From: Salinibius halmophilus
Lineage (GTDB): Bacteria; Pseudomonadota; Gammaproteobacteria; Pseudomonadales; Natronospirillaceae
Length of the DNA stretch: 64,000 bases
Assembly (NCBI RefSeq): GCF_003577475.1
Contig: NZ_QPEP01000003.1
Coordinates: 285,479-349,478, forward strand
Direction of reading: 5' to 3'
Below the pieces are notes generated by a model. That model saw nothing but the letters and a program-made list of their open reading frames with translations. It did not search any database and had not been told where the DNA came from. The position numbers were made by a program, and so were the translations under genes. Positions 26,257-35,283 of this stretch are shown one piece after another; position 1 is the stretch's first letter; every line of letters starts with the position of its first letter.

Positions 26257-26949
26257 ATGGCGATGAATCCAAACAAGATTGTGGTTTTGTCTGGTGCGGG
26301 GGTAAGTGCCGACAGTGGTATTAATACGTTTCGGGCGGCGGATGGTTTGTGGGAGTCGCACCGAGTGGAGGATGTTGCGAGCCCGGAGGGGTTTGCGGCA
26401 AATCATGAGCTGGTTTTGCGCTTTTACAATGAGCGCAGGCGGCAAATTCAGCAGGCCAAACCAAATGCTGCGCATATGGCCATTGCGAGCCTCGAGTCGC
26501 ATTTTGAGGTAGTTGTCATCACTCAAAACATCGACGATTTACATGAACGTGGTGGCTCGAGCAATGTTTTGCATGTACATGGCGAGATCACTAAAGCTCG
26601 CAGTGTTTATGATGACGTGACAGTGTTTAACATTGGCTATGAGGATATCAACCTCGGCGACACCTGTGAGCTAGGCGGACAGCTTCGGCCCCACATTGTT
26701 TGGTTTGGCGAAGCCGTTGAGCACATTGATACGGCGCTTGATCACATTAGTGACGCAGGCAAAGTACTTGTTGTAGGTACTTCTTTAAACGTGTTCCCAG
26801 TGGCAGGGTTAGTTCGCTATGCCCACCCGAATGCAGAAAAGGTAATTAACGCTCTAGACCTTGAAGCACCACCAGCGAATTATGAATATTTGCAAGGCAA
26901 AGCCGCCAAGGTTGTTCCAAGTTTGGTACAGCGCTGGATAGCACAGTAG
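26257..26949 (+). CDS. SIR2-family NAD-dependent deacylase-like protein without zinc cysteines
   Basis: This 230-aa protein has the sirtuin Rossmann core. It shows VLSGAGVSADSGINTFRAAD (the GAGxSxxSGIxxFR motif), TQNIDDLHERGG (QNID), the catalytic histidine in LHVHGEITKARS, and VVGTSLNVFPVAG for NAD binding. The four cysteines that normally bind zinc after the HGE segment are absent. Related zinc-less CobB-like proteins occur in several bacterial groups. The ATG at 26257 follows AGGAGC; an upstream ATG without a site would reach into the repeats. It probably removes acyl groups from lysines or uses NAD in another way. Confidence 0.85.
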   Translation: MAMNPNKIVVLSGAGVSADSGINTFRAADGLWESHRVEDVASPEGFAANHELVLRFYNERRRQIQQAKPNAAHMAIASLESHFEVVVITQNIDDLHERGGSSNVLHVHGEITKARSVYDDVTVFNIGYEDINLGDTCELGGQLRPHIVWFGEAVEHIDTALDHISDAGKVLVVGTSLNVFPVAGLVRYAHPNAEKVINALDLEAPPANYEYLQGKAAKVVPSLVQRWIAQ

Positions 26950-27075
26950 ATATAGTTTTTGTCTTAGCAACCAGCTGGACACCCAGCATTCAATGATCAT
27001 TTATCCCCAGTATTTAGGCCCCATTCATTGTCTAAGCGTATACTTTAATTTGTATATCGCGCCATTTGGAGCACC

Positions 27076-28497
27076 ATGCGCCTTTATCGGTTTATTCGCC
27101 TACTCCTTCGGGCAATTACTCGGCTGTATTTTTTGCATATCGATGCCAAGTTTGCTGACCGAGTACCTACTACTGGCCCAGTCATTCTTGCTGCCAACCA
27201 CCCCAGCTCTATTCTCGACTCGGTGCTACTATCTACTCAGCTGGATCGCCCAGTAAACTATTTAGCAAAAAGTGAACTCTTCCGGTCACGGATACTGTCT
27301 AGGGTCTATCAACAACTTGGCGCTATTGCTATTGAACGCGGGCGTGGTGAGGCGGCCATTGCGCAAGCGTTTGCCAAGGTGATTGAGCGGCTAGAAGCAG
27401 GCAAATGTGTTGGCATTTTCCCCGAGGGGCGCAACTCGCCAAGCCTGCAAATTGCTAATTTAAGGTCTGGAACTGCTCGCCTTGCTTTGGAAGCGGAAGC
27501 AAAAAACGATTTTTCTTTAGGGCTTGTTATTGTGCCGGTGGGCATTAACTTTGAAAGCCGTGAGCTCTTCATGTCGTCAGCATTGCTCAGATTTGGCCGC
27601 TCAGTTCGAGTTGCTGCGTTTAAGGATGAATATAAAAAAGCGCCAGACCAAGCGATAGCAGCACTTACTGGCACCATTGAGAAGGAGCTCAGAAGGCAAG
27701 CGAACCATATTGAAGACTTGCGCCTTAGCCACCTGATTAATGATCTGGGCTCTTTATACTATGAGGCAATTGAGGCAAAGGCGTCTAAGTTACCAGGCCC
27801 GCCCGCTACTCGCTGGCAGCGGCTTTTGCGCAAGTTTACCACTTGGTTCCGGCCAACGCCTGTGTCAGTAGATGAGCTGTCTGATGTGTTTGAGGGCAAG
27901 GCTCGACTGAATCAAACATTGTCACGCGCAAGCATTGCTGAACCCATGGCTGTTGAGTTGCTGCGTAATAGAGTAGAACGATATACGGCCCATTTGCGTC
28001 AGGTTAACTTAAAGGTAGACTTCCAGCAGTCATTTAAGCAGCCAGTTCGTGAACGCTTACTTCTTTTAAAAATGACTGTATATACACTTGCTATGGCCCC
28101 GTTTGCAGCCTACGGCGCTTTGCATAATTTTCTGCCATGGTTCACTACTCGCTTTTTGGCACGTAGATTCAAAGACGAGGCAATTCGCACGTTCGCCTAC
28201 TTCGGCTTTGGCGTGATCACCTTCATTATAAGCTATGTTCTGTTCGGCTTGTGGTTATGGCAGTTTACCGATAGAAACCTTACCAACAGTTTCATTTATG
28301 TGGCGACGTTTCTACCAACAGGATTAATTGCCCTACACTATCGCGGCAAAATCACTAATTATCGTGACAAAATTCTGGTTCGAACTTTCTTCAAGCGCCA
28401 TGATACCCTAGTGCGCCAACTCGCTTCTGAGCGCCAAGCCATTGTCAACCGACTCGCGAGGCTCCACGAGCGCTATGGCGATGCCGACACGATATAA
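27076..28497 (+). CDS. Membrane-bound PlsC-type acyltransferase
   Basis: This 473-aa protein has the glycerolipid acyltransferase motifs: AANHPSSILDSV (H-x4-D), NYLAKSELFRSRILSRV, and FPEGRNSPS (FPEG). The first 260 residues are the PlsC domain. The C-terminal 200 residues hold hydrophobic helices (FAAYGALHNFLPWF, FGVITFIISYVLFGLW, SFIYVATFLPTGLIALHY), so the enzyme is anchored in the inner membrane. It would transfer an acyl chain in phospholipid or related lipid synthesis; the acceptor is unknown. The ATG at 27076 follows TTGGAGC. Confidence 0.85.
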   Translation: MRLYRFIRLLLRAITRLYFLHIDAKFADRVPTTGPVILAANHPSSILDSVLLSTQLDRPVNYLAKSELFRSRILSRVYQQLGAIAIERGRGEAAIAQAFAKVIERLEAGKCVGIFPEGRNSPSLQIANLRSGTARLALEAEAKNDFSLGLVIVPVGINFESRELFMSSALLRFGRSVRVAAFKDEYKKAPDQAIAALTGTIEKELRRQANHIEDLRLSHLINDLGSLYYEAIEAKASKLPGPPATRWQRLLRKFTTWFRPTPVSVDELSDVFEGKARLNQTLSRASIAEPMAVELLRNRVERYTAHLRQVNLKVDFQQSFKQPVRERLLLLKMTVYTLAMAPFAAYGALHNFLPWFTTRFLARRFKDEAIRTFAYFGFGVITFIISYVLFGLWLWQFTDRNLTNSFIYVATFLPTGLIALHYRGKITNYRDKILVRTFFKRHDTLVRQLASERQAIVNRLARLHERYGDADTI

Positions 28498-28514
28498 ACG
28501 TGAGCGTTATTAAT

Positions 28515-28704
28515 CGGGACACCTATTAATCGGGACACCCATCGATAATTGGATGCTTACAGGTGCTTACAGGGACACCCACCGGTGCAGTTATACACTG
28601 GTGTCCTAGGTATCGATGGGTGTCCTGGTTATCGATGGGTGTCCTGGTTATCGATGGGTGTCCTGGTTATTCACGGGTGTCCCGGTTATTCATGGGTGTC
28701 CCGA
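28515..28704. repeat. Largest TGGGTGTCC array (3 forward, 6 reverse)
   Basis: Forward copies GGGACACC(T/C)A lie at 28515, 28531 and 28572. Reverse copies follow at about 28598, 28615, 28633, 28651, 28673 and 28691. Three consecutive units read TATCGATGGGTGTCCTGGT with an 18-bp period, showing tandem duplication. The array separates the acyltransferase from the rhlB terminator. Confidence 0.9.
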
Positions 28705-28725
28705 TAATTTCCCAAAGCAAAAAAA

Positions 28726-28743
28726 AGCCCGCTGCAGCGGGCT
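28726..28743 (-). terminator. Rho-independent terminator of rhlB
   Basis: AGCCCGC-TGCA-GCGGGCT is a perfect 7-bp stem. On the minus strand it is followed by a run of eight T, seven bases after the rhlB stop codon. Confidence 0.9.
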
Positions 28744-28749
28744 CAGTTA

Positions 28750-30441
28750 TTATGATTTTCGGGCGAGTAACTCTTCAGGAGGGCGCTCTAGTTCGATTTT
28801 CTTGCCGAGGTACTTTTCCAAATCTGGAATTAAAAACGAGTCGTCTTCACAGGCAAAGCTAACCGACAATCCTTTGGCGCCAGCACGGCCGGTGCGGCCA
28901 ATACGGTGTACGTAGTCTTCTGCATCTTCTGGCAGTGTGTAGTTCACAACGTGGCTTACGCCATCCACGTGAATGCCACGGCCGGCTACGTCGGTAGCAA
29001 CCATTACTTTTACTTGGCCAGACTTAAAGCGATTGAGCACTTTCACACGCTTGTCTTGCGACACTTCACCTGAGAGCATGGCGCAGTCGATACCCGCACG
29101 CTTTAGGTCTTCGGTAAGCTGGCGCACCAGATCACGGCGGTTGGCAAACACCATCGCCCGCTCAATTTCTTCACTTTCTAGTAGGTTTTTTAGAATTTGG
29201 AACTTGTCATCGTTCGACGTGAGATAAACATGTTGCTCAACTCGGTCCGATGTTTTCATTGTCGGCTCAATTTCAACAGTGACAGGCTCTTGCGTCCAGC
29301 TTCGTGCTAAGCGCATGACTTGCTCGGTAAATGTGGCAGAAAACATCAGCGTTTGGCGCACTTCTTTGCGAGGCGTCGCTCGAACAATTTGACGGAGGTC
29401 TGGGATGAAGCCCATATCGAGCATACGGTCTGCTTCATCAATCACCAAAACTTCTACTTGGTCGAGGTAGACGTTTCGGCGCTGAACAAAGTCGATTAAA
29501 CGGCCAGGAGTGGCAACCAGCAGGTCAACTTTGTTGCCAATCAGCTGTTGCTTTTGTTTTTCAAAATCCATCCCGCCCACTACAGTAACTACGTTTAACT
29601 TGGCAAACTTAGTGAGCTGGTTGGCATCGGCTGCAATTTGCTGTGCTAACTCACGAGTCGGTGCAAGCACCAAGGCTCGCGGCTCACCGTTATATTGTTT
29701 TGGTAGCGGGTTTTCTAACAGGTCGGTCAGCACCGACAATAGAAACGCAGCAGTTTTACCCGTACCGGTTTGTGCCTTACCAATGCAGTCTTTGCCTAAC
29801 AGCGTATGCGGTAGAGTTTGTGCTTGAATGTCGGTGCAATGCTCAAAACCAGCTGCATCAATGGCTTTCATAATTGGTTTTGGTAAGTTAAAGCTAGCGA
29901 ATGCAACCTTACTGGCAGGTTCTGGTGCTGCATCCTTTTCAGCCACCACTACAGGCTCTTCTGCTTTGGTTTCTGGCTTTGTTTCTGCTTTGGTGTCTTT
30001 CTTGGCTCTTGGCTTGCGACGCGATCGCTGCTTAGTTGATTTAGGCTTGGTTTCAACAGCTTCTTCTTTATTAGCATTTGTTTCTGCACCCGCAGCCTCT
30101 TCAAGCTTTTGCTCTTCAGCTCCAGGTTGATGCGCTTCAGCCTGCTGCCCTTGGTTGCCATTTTTTTCAGCTACTGTTTCGCTCTGGCTTTTAGGCTCGT
30201 CGCTCGTCTTTTCTTCTATTTCTTGAGTGACAGGCTGTTCTTCTTCAATGCTCGGCGTCGATTTGTTTGCTTCAGAGCTGCTTTCGGTGTCGGCAGCTGG
30301 TGAGGTGTCGCCGTCTTTTGGCGAATTTTGGTGGGTGTCCTGACTATTACTTTGCGTGTCCTGGCTGGTTTTACCTGCCTCGGTTTGCTGAACGTCTTCT
30401 ACTTGTTCAACAGGGTTATTCGTTTTTGTCTGCTCAGACAT
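28750..30441 (-). CDS. rhlB: ATP-dependent RNA helicase RhlB (DEAD box)
   Basis: This 563-aa protein has a complete DEAD-box core: [71 protein letters not shown] and [10 protein letters not shown]. The VGGMDFEKQ and [11 protein letters not shown] wording places it in the RhlB group, the RNA-unwinding helper of the degradosome. The first 190 residues are a disordered acidic/Lys/Gln extension, with [12 protein letters not shown] before the core. Two copies of the dispersed GGACAC(C/G)CA repeat are translated in this extension as QDTQ and QDTH. It has its own terminator and lies before epmC and tusA on the same strand. Confidence 0.9.
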   Translation of the reverse strand: MSEQTKTNNPVEQVEDVQQTEAGKTSQDTQSNSQDTHQNSPKDGDTSPAADTESSSEANKSTPSIEEEQPVTQEIEEKTSDEPKSQSETVAEKNGNQGQQAEAHQPGAEEQKLEEAAGAETNANKEEAVETKPKSTKQRSRRKPRAKKDTKAETKPETKAEEPVVVAEKDAAPEPASKVAFASFNLPKPIMKAIDAAGFEHCTDIQAQTLPHTLLGKDCIGKAQTGTGKTAAFLLSVLTDLLENPLPKQYNGEPRALVLAPTRELAQQIAADANQLTKFAKLNVVTVVGGMDFEKQKQQLIGNKVDLLVATPGRLIDFVQRRNVYLDQVEVLVIDEADRMLDMGFIPDLRQIVRATPRKEVRQTLMFSATFTEQVMRLARSWTQEPVTVEIEPTMKTSDRVEQHVYLTSNDDKFQILKNLLESEEIERAMVFANRRDLVRQLTEDLKRAGIDCAMLSGEVSQDKRVKVLNRFKSGQVKVMVATDVAGRGIHVDGVSHVVNYTLPEDAEDYVHRIGRTGRAGAKGLSVSFACEDDSFLIPDLEKYLGKKIELERPPEELLARKS

Positions 30442-30457
30442 TCATGTTCTCCAAACT

Positions 30458-30994
30458 TTAGAAACAGCCCTGCGCCACGAGATCTTTCGCTTTGTCCCAT
30501 TGGCTTTGCGGGCACTGCTTATGAAATGCAGCAATTAGTTTTGCAGGCCTTGGTGGCAGCCCCTCCGCTAAACGACGGTTAGCGGCACGTTGAACGTTTA
30601 AACGAAATGGTGTTGTATCCAGTGGTTCACCAGTCAAATTATCAACGCTTACGCTAAAAGGGATACCAGCCGCAATGGCAAACAACCACTCTAATGCTTG
30701 CGGCTCAACTTCTACCTGAAAAAAAGCTTGCTGTTGTTGCGCATCTCGCCCATCTGGCTGATACCAATAACCAAAATCTTCCAACTCTCGCCGTTTAGGG
30801 CCTGCAACACACCAATGTGCAATCTCGTGCAGGGCGCTTCGCTCGTAATCAGCTCGAAAGTATAGCTCAGCAACCGGACGCTGCTGACTGTATGGAAGGT
30901 ATATTGGTTCGTTGGCACCACCAATTAGCTTGGTGCGCTCACTTTCAATGAAAAGTGAATTAAATATTTCGATAATTTGTGCTGCCGTGGTCAT
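30458..30994 (-). CDS. epmC: Elongation factor P hydroxylase EpmC
   Basis: This 178-aa protein shows the EpmC/YfcM signature: HEIAHWCVAGPKRRELEDFG with two histidines and then YWYQPDGRDAQQQQAF. EpmC hydroxylates the lysylated lysine of EF-P, the last step of that modification. The protein is of family length. Its start overlaps the tusA stop by four bases (ATGA at 30991-30994), so the pair is translationally coupled. Confidence 0.9.
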   Translation of the reverse strand: MTTAAQIIEIFNSLFIESERTKLIGGANEPIYLPYSQQRPVAELYFRADYERSALHEIAHWCVAGPKRRELEDFGYWYQPDGRDAQQQQAFFQVEVEPQALEWLFAIAAGIPFSVSVDNLTGEPLDTTPFRLNVQRAANRRLAEGLPPRPAKLIAAFHKQCPQSQWDKAKDLVAQGCF

Positions 30995-31224
30995 GCTTTC
31001 ACTTGCACCACAAACTCAAATAACTCACCGTTTTGTTCCTGGCTTTTCAGTGTGTGCCCCAAAAACTGACAGAATTTAGGGATGTCTCGCTGTGTTGAAG
31101 GATCTGTTGCTACAACCTTTATCAAACTTTCTGGCTCGGCATTGCGCACGGCTTTGTGCAACATCATCACTGGCTCAGGGCAACGCAGCCCTTGAGTATC
31201 TAACACGTTACTGATTTCAGACAT
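30991..31224 (-). CDS. tusA: Sulfurtransferase TusA
   Basis: TusA carries persulfide sulfur from IscS to the tRNA thiolation relay and other acceptors. This 77-aa protein has the family core LDTQGLRCPEPVMMLHKAVR with the active Cys in the RCPEP motif, and the ATDPSTQRDIPKFCQFLGH segment. It leads the tusA-epmC pair. It is of interest here because the Dnd island lacks its own desulfurase and also needs an IscS-type sulfur source, though no direct link is known. Confidence 0.95.
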   Translation of the reverse strand: MSEISNVLDTQGLRCPEPVMMLHKAVRNAEPESLIKVVATDPSTQRDIPKFCQFLGHTLKSQEQNGELFEFVVQVKA

Positions 31225-31347
31225 TCACGACTCTAAATATTGCTCACTGAAAACACAGAAGGCGCCAACACATTAGCGCGGCGCCATTGTAACACCCATG
31301 AGAATAAACTCACGCGCATTTTTTGAACAATTGTCTTGAGTGTACGG

Positions 31348-31482
31348 TTATTGGTAGTACATGTAGTAAAGCAGGACACCCACCACTAGCACAAACCCAA
31401 GCAGCAGAGCTCTTGCCATGCATGCTGCACAGGGCTTTCGCTTTTTCCGGTACCAAGACTTTGTGTCAGTTTCATCTCTCAT
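31348..31482 (-). CDS. Small single-pass membrane protein, 44 aa
   Basis: A 44-codon frame starts with ATG at 31480-31482, with TAAGGG eight bases before it and only nine bases after the preceding gene. The product has a basic N terminus (SWYRKKRKPCAACMAR) and one transmembrane helix (ALLLGFVLVVGVLLYYMYY), so it follows the positive-inside rule with the N terminus in the cytoplasm. The GTGGGTGTCCTG repeat motif lies within the codons for the helix (V-G-V-L). It is co-directional with the 179-aa membrane protein and is probably its operon partner. Family not recognised. Confidence 0.55.
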   Translation of the reverse strand: MRDETDTKSWYRKKRKPCAACMARALLLGFVLVVGVLLYYMYYQ

Positions 31483-31491
31483 TATTGACCC

Positions 31492-32031
31492 TTACGCTAG
31501 CCGAAAAGAGGTGCCAAAGCGGCTAGAAAGCGTATCGTAAAATGCATCTCTTAATTTGCCGATGTCTTTCTTTAGGTCTTCAATCAGCGCCAGTTCCTCG
31601 GCCGCAAATTCATATTTATCTGCCGAGACAAGGCGGCGAAGCTGTACAATTTTCGCACCATAACCACGCAATGCTCGCTCAAGGTTCTTCTCACCCAGCA
31701 ACAGTAAAGTTGACTCCGCAGACGACAAATATTTGAACGCGGCGACTAGTTCGTCAGATTTTCGACGCAATTCCTGTCTACGGCTTGCTGGCCAACGGCG
31801 ACCATGGCGAGCAAACTCCAGTGTTAAGGTGAGGAACTGCTGATAATTGTGATGAACCTCAGCAACCTCACTAGACACCTGCTCCAATAGCTCTAAGCGC
31901 CGCCTGCTGGCAACGTCCAAATGTACGCCGCGCTTGCGCTGTGCATTCCAGTACCAGTAGAAACAGATTGCCGAAACTAATATGCCAAGCGACACTTTCA
32001 CCGCTGCATCGATCATATCTAACGTCACCAT
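31492..32031 (-). CDS. Membrane-anchored helical hypothetical protein, 179 aa
   Basis: The N terminus has one transmembrane segment, AAVKVSLGILVSAICFYWYW. It is followed by a basic stretch (NAQRKRG) and about 140 residues of amphipathic helix (RRRLELLEQVSSEVAEVHHN and on), probably a coiled coil on the cytoplasmic side. There is no catalytic motif. It lies just before a 44-aa single-pass protein on the same strand. The function and family are unknown to me. Confidence 0.6.
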   Translation of the reverse strand: MVTLDMIDAAVKVSLGILVSAICFYWYWNAQRKRGVHLDVASRRRLELLEQVSSEVAEVHHNYQQFLTLTLEFARHGRRWPASRRQELRRKSDELVAAFKYLSSAESTLLLLGEKNLERALRGYGAKIVQLRRLVSADKYEFAAEELALIEDLKKDIGKLRDAFYDTLSSRFGTSFRLA

Positions 32032-32137
32032 GACTACCTGCCTTATTTTTGACGCAAATTCAGTTGATAACCGTCAGCATTCAAAAGCAATGCCAAGTAT
32101 TTAATCTTTACCGAGTACTGGACAGCAAATATGGCGA

Positions 32138-32180
32138 TTGGTGGGTGTCCTTGATGTTTTATGCTTTGATGGGTGTCCCG
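32138..32180. repeat. Two TGGGTGTCC repeats upstream of lipA
   Basis: GGTGGGTGTCCTTG near 32140 and GATGGGTGTCCCGG near 32168, both in the same direction as lipA. The rest of the 320-base gap between the membrane protein gene and lipA holds only the lipA promoter. Confidence 0.8.
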
Positions 32181-32288
32181 GTCAAGCACCAGTGTGCTTG
32201 CGCTTGCAAACTTTAGTGATGGTGCCTGCGTATTGTCTTGAAATCGCATCAATATGAAAGCAGCGTAACTGCTGTGCGCCAATTATCC

Positions 32289-32297
32289 TGATATAAT
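32289..32297 (+). promoter_or_regulatory. Extended -10 promoter of lipA
   Basis: TGATATAAT is an extended -10 (TGnTATAAT) with a perfect TATAAT hexamer, 54 bases before the lipA start. The -35 region is weak, as expected for an extended -10 promoter. Confidence 0.6.
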
Positions 32298-32351
32298 AGG
32301 CTCAATTATGTTTTTCAGCAGTGCACCTGCTACAGCCTTCGAGGTCTTTTA

Positions 32352-33383
32352 ATGACTGACAACAAAATTGAAAGCGGCGCTAAGTACCGCAGCGAACACG
32401 GGTTTAATGCAATTAAGAATGGCGTTCGCAAGCGCGCAAACAAACCTGTAGAAGAGGGTCAATCAGGGCCAAAGCCGAAGTGGCTCAGAGCTAGAATTCC
32501 GGGTGGAGAGCGCTTTCAAGAGGTAAAGGCGAATGTTCGCGAACATCGCCTAAGCACTGTTTGTGAAGAATCACACTGCCCAAACATGGGCGAGTGTTGG
32601 AGTAACGGGACAGCCACCATTATGATTATGGGCTCGGTCTGTACCCGCGCCTGTCAGTTTTGCGCCGTAGATACGGGCAACCCCAAAGGCTGGCTCGATC
32701 AAGATGAACCTGCCAACACGGCTGAATCGGTCGAATTGATGGGGCTGCGCTATATTGTCATCACCTCGGTAGACCGAGATGACTTGGAAGATGGTGGCGC
32801 ACAACACTATGCCAACTGTGTGGCGGCCATTAAGCAGCGTACGCCACTGGTCAAAGTAGAAGCGTTAACGCCTGACTTTGCCGGCAATATGGACCATGTC
32901 GCCCTAGTAGTAGACTCCGGGTTAGACGTGTTTGCCCAGAATGTAGAAACGGTAGAGCGCTTGACCCACCCTGTGCGCGACAACCGAGCGGGCTATCAGC
33001 AAACACTTGATGTGCTCGCCTTTGCCAAACAGCACAACCCTGAGGTGCTAACCAAAACAAGTATTATGGTTGGGCTTGGTGAAACAGACGAGGAAATTTT
33101 CGAAACCATGCGCGATCTTCGCAAAATTGGTGTAGATATTTTGACGCTGGGTCAGTATTTGCGCCCAACAAAAAACCATTTACCGGTTGATCGATACGTA
33201 ACGCCAGAGCAGTTCCAAAACTACCGAGATGTTGGTTTAGAAATGGGCTTCATGGAGGTTGCTTCTGGCCCTATGGTCCGCTCTAGCTACCGAGCCGATA
33301 AGGTATTCGAGAAAAACAACCTTGGTATTGAGTTACCATCAGTTCCTGTGAACGAGAACCTCATTCCTGTTAAAGCTGTATAG
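32352..33383 (+). CDS. lipA: Lipoyl synthase LipA
   Basis: LipA is a radical-SAM enzyme that inserts two sulfur atoms into octanoyl chains on the lipoyl domains. This 343-aa protein carries both cluster motifs: [12 protein letters not shown] (auxiliary cluster) and CTRACQFC (radical-SAM C-x3-C-x2-C). It also has [22 protein letters not shown] and the C-terminal [11 protein letters not shown] motif with the serine that binds the auxiliary cluster. The N-terminal 40 residues are a variable basic stretch. lipB is not adjacent. A clear extended -10 promoter lies upstream. Confidence 0.97.
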   Translation: MTDNKIESGAKYRSEHGFNAIKNGVRKRANKPVEEGQSGPKPKWLRARIPGGERFQEVKANVREHRLSTVCEESHCPNMGECWSNGTATIMIMGSVCTRACQFCAVDTGNPKGWLDQDEPANTAESVELMGLRYIVITSVDRDDLEDGGAQHYANCVAAIKQRTPLVKVEALTPDFAGNMDHVALVVDSGLDVFAQNVETVERLTHPVRDNRAGYQQTLDVLAFAKQHNPEVLTKTSIMVGLGETDEEIFETMRDLRKIGVDILTLGQYLRPTKNHLPVDRYVTPEQFQNYRDVGLEMGFMEVASGPMVRSSYRADKVFEKNNLGIELPSVPVNENLIPVKAV

Positions 33384-33403
33384 CGCACCCAGGTTTGCAA
33401 TAG

Positions 33404-34360
33404 TTAAGGAAATAGTGCGATGGCGACTTTCGACGGCCGCCTTCGCACATATCCACAGTGCTTTCTGTACTGAACTACCTTGGCAACAGCACCTATTGCA
33501 CCATGAATACGCTGCTCAAGAGACTGACATACATCCACCCAGCCACCTTGGGTAAACTGATATAACTGAGTAAGCCAAGGCAGCTTAGGGTCGATAAAGC
33601 CAGGTTTATCTGTTCGAATTTGCCGGCCTGTCCACTCTAGTAGCTCCATGTACGCTACTTCCTTAAACGGCAAGTGTTCACTGTCAAAGGGCAGTAGCCA
33701 GGGTGAACATTCTCGATTCTGATTGGGTATGCTTCCACCGTGCAAACGTTCGTACGCACTTGTGTATGAAGAATCGTAAATGTGCGTGGCAAGTTTGGCT
33801 CGTATAGGGTTAAGGTCTACATAAGCCATAACAGCTAGCAAAGCACGCTCATCCAGTACAGCTTGGCACTTAAAGCGGCCTTCCCAGAACCGACCAACAC
33901 ACCCATCCTCTGCATTACATTTGCGAGCAATGTACTCGTTCAAGCTTCTCATAAACCAAGAAATATCAAAAAGGCGCTCACGCCAAGTGGCAATAATGGG
34001 TTGTGCAACGTGTTGGAAAGCAGCATCACCTTCAATATAGGCTTTGACTGCGTGCGGGACTTTGTAGATGGCTCCCCATCGGGCGACCACCTCATTATCA
34101 GTCAGCTGCTCGGCAGTATTCTTATCAACAATTACTACCAGGTGATAGTGATTCGGCATAATAGCGTAGGCCGCTACACCTATACAGAAGCTGCGAACAA
34201 GCTGCTCTATGCGGCTTATTATCCATTCTTTTCTATGCTCGTAGGATCGGTGAGTGAAAGGATCAACGCCACAGATGCTTGTTTGGCGAACACTTCGCAT
34301 GAAAATGTGATATGCACTAGTGTCCGGTAAAGAGATTTGAGATTCGCGGGAAACCGTCAT
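33404..34360 (-). mobile_element. REP-associated-type tyrosine transposase (Y1/IS200-like)
   Basis: This 318-aa protein is an HUH single-strand transposase. It has the strand FCIGVAAYAIMPNHYHLVVI with H-Y-H as the HUH metal motif, and an MAYVDLNPIRAKLA helix that resembles RAYT proteins. ICGVDPFTHRSYEHRKEW and CVGRFWEGRFKCQAVLDERA are also typical of the longer RAYT-like group. No IS ends or target duplications are visible, as expected for single-copy RAYTs. These enzymes are thought to spread short palindromic repeats. It could be linked to the TGGGTGTCC repeats of this chromosome, but no copy flanks it directly. Confidence 0.85.
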
Positions 34361-34458
34361 ATGCCCTCCATATCCACAACTACATATTAGTGTATATTTG
34401 AACAGCTATGACGGTTTTTTTGTAATAGTTCGTAAAGGGTGAAACAGCGCCCCAGGTA

Positions 34459-34770
34459 TTATTTAATCTCAGTAAAGCCTTTGTGGAACAATGCCCAAGG
34501 CACTTCTATTTGCATCATTCCATGCTTTTTACATCTTGCAATGGGCACGTCACAGTGGATGATTGTTGGCTCTTCAGACTCATTTATGTGACGCCAGCTG
34601 CATTTTTCGACTTTGTGAATATCTGCTTTTTTGTCGCAAGTGGGGCAGTAAACTAGCGTTCCTACGTAAATGACAAACACGATGTATACACCGTCTACCA
34701 TCTCAACTTCTTCAACATGCCATGGCAAACTAATACCAAGCCTACGCGCGAAAAGTTCTCTTTCGTCCAT
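34459..34770 (-). pseudogene. N-terminal fragment of an ISL3-family transposase
   Basis: The 103-aa product matches the zinc-binding start of ISL3 transposases. It has LGISLPWHVEEVEM, VYCPTCDKKADIHKVEKCSW (C-x2-C), WRHINE, and then IARCKKHGMMQIEVPWALF with Cys and His. It stops right after the GFT that precedes the helix-turn-helix and DDE parts, so about three quarters of the transposase is missing. No terminal repeats are seen around it. It is probably a dead remnant, although a stand-alone zinc-ribbon protein cannot be excluded, since the ATG and frame are intact. Confidence 0.7.
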
Positions 34771-34991
34771 TGTGCTCTCCCTGCTTTTTTGGGTTCATTT
34801 ATTTGTAACATCAGTGAAACAAACTAGCAGCAGGATTCGCATTCTGCAAAACCGTGTAAAGACTAAAACTGGCTTATCTGGTTAAATATCTGCCACCTGA
34901 ACGCCATTCAGTTACATAATGAAAACACTTTAGAACTTAAAACAACATTTTAAGCGCTATTTTCACCCCAATAAATCTTGGCGAAATAACA

Positions 34992-35228
34992 GGGACACCC
35001 ATCGTTAAATTGTGCGTTAAGCGGGACACCCACCTTTAATTTGAATGACGAATAGAACTACCCTTGCCCTTTAGTGGCACACGATGAACTCAAAGGTTTT
35101 TTTGCTGATCAATAGATAGGTGTTCAGGCTAACAATAGGTGCTCTATTTAACCGTGGGTGTCCCAGTTAAATCTACCCATGGGTGTCCCAATAAAACGCC
35201 GATTAAACGTTTAACCGTGGGTGTCCTG
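34992..35228. repeat. TGGGTGTCC-family array (2 forward, 3 reverse)
   Basis: GGGACACCCATCG at 34992 and GGGACACCCACC at 35022. The reverse copies follow: CGTGGGTGTCCCAGTTAA at 35153, CATGGGTGTCCCA at 35178 and CGTGGGTGTCCTGATTAA at 35216. The 476-base gap between the ISL3 fragment and the guaA terminator contains nothing else that I recognise. Confidence 0.88.
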
Positions 35229-35246
35229 ATTAAACGCGAACCAAAA

Positions 35247-35270
35247 AAAACCGCGCCTAAGCGCGGTTTT
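35247..35270 (-). terminator. Rho-independent terminator of guaA
   Basis: AAAACCGCGC and GCGCGGTTTT form a perfect 10-bp stem around CTAA, with A/T runs on both sides, 14 bases after the guaA stop. It should work in both directions. Confidence 0.9.
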
Positions 35271-35283
35271 TATCGTTATCGGG

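Noticed and set aside
28515..28704. CRISPR array
   Set aside because: Units are 18-20 bp with almost no unique spacer and the orientation switches inside the array. No cas genes are present.
31323..31526. 67-codon plus-strand frame opposite the 44-aa membrane protein
   Set aside because: It has no ribosome site and random-looking composition. The minus-strand frame has a start signal, a neighbour and a membrane helix.
32043..32282. 79-codon minus-strand frame upstream of lipA
   Set aside because: It runs through TGGGTGTCC repeats and the lipA promoter region, with no ribosome site and no protein-like pattern.
34459..34770. Complete ISL3 element
   Set aside because: The helix-turn-helix and DDE domains are absent and no terminal inverted repeats were found around the fragment.
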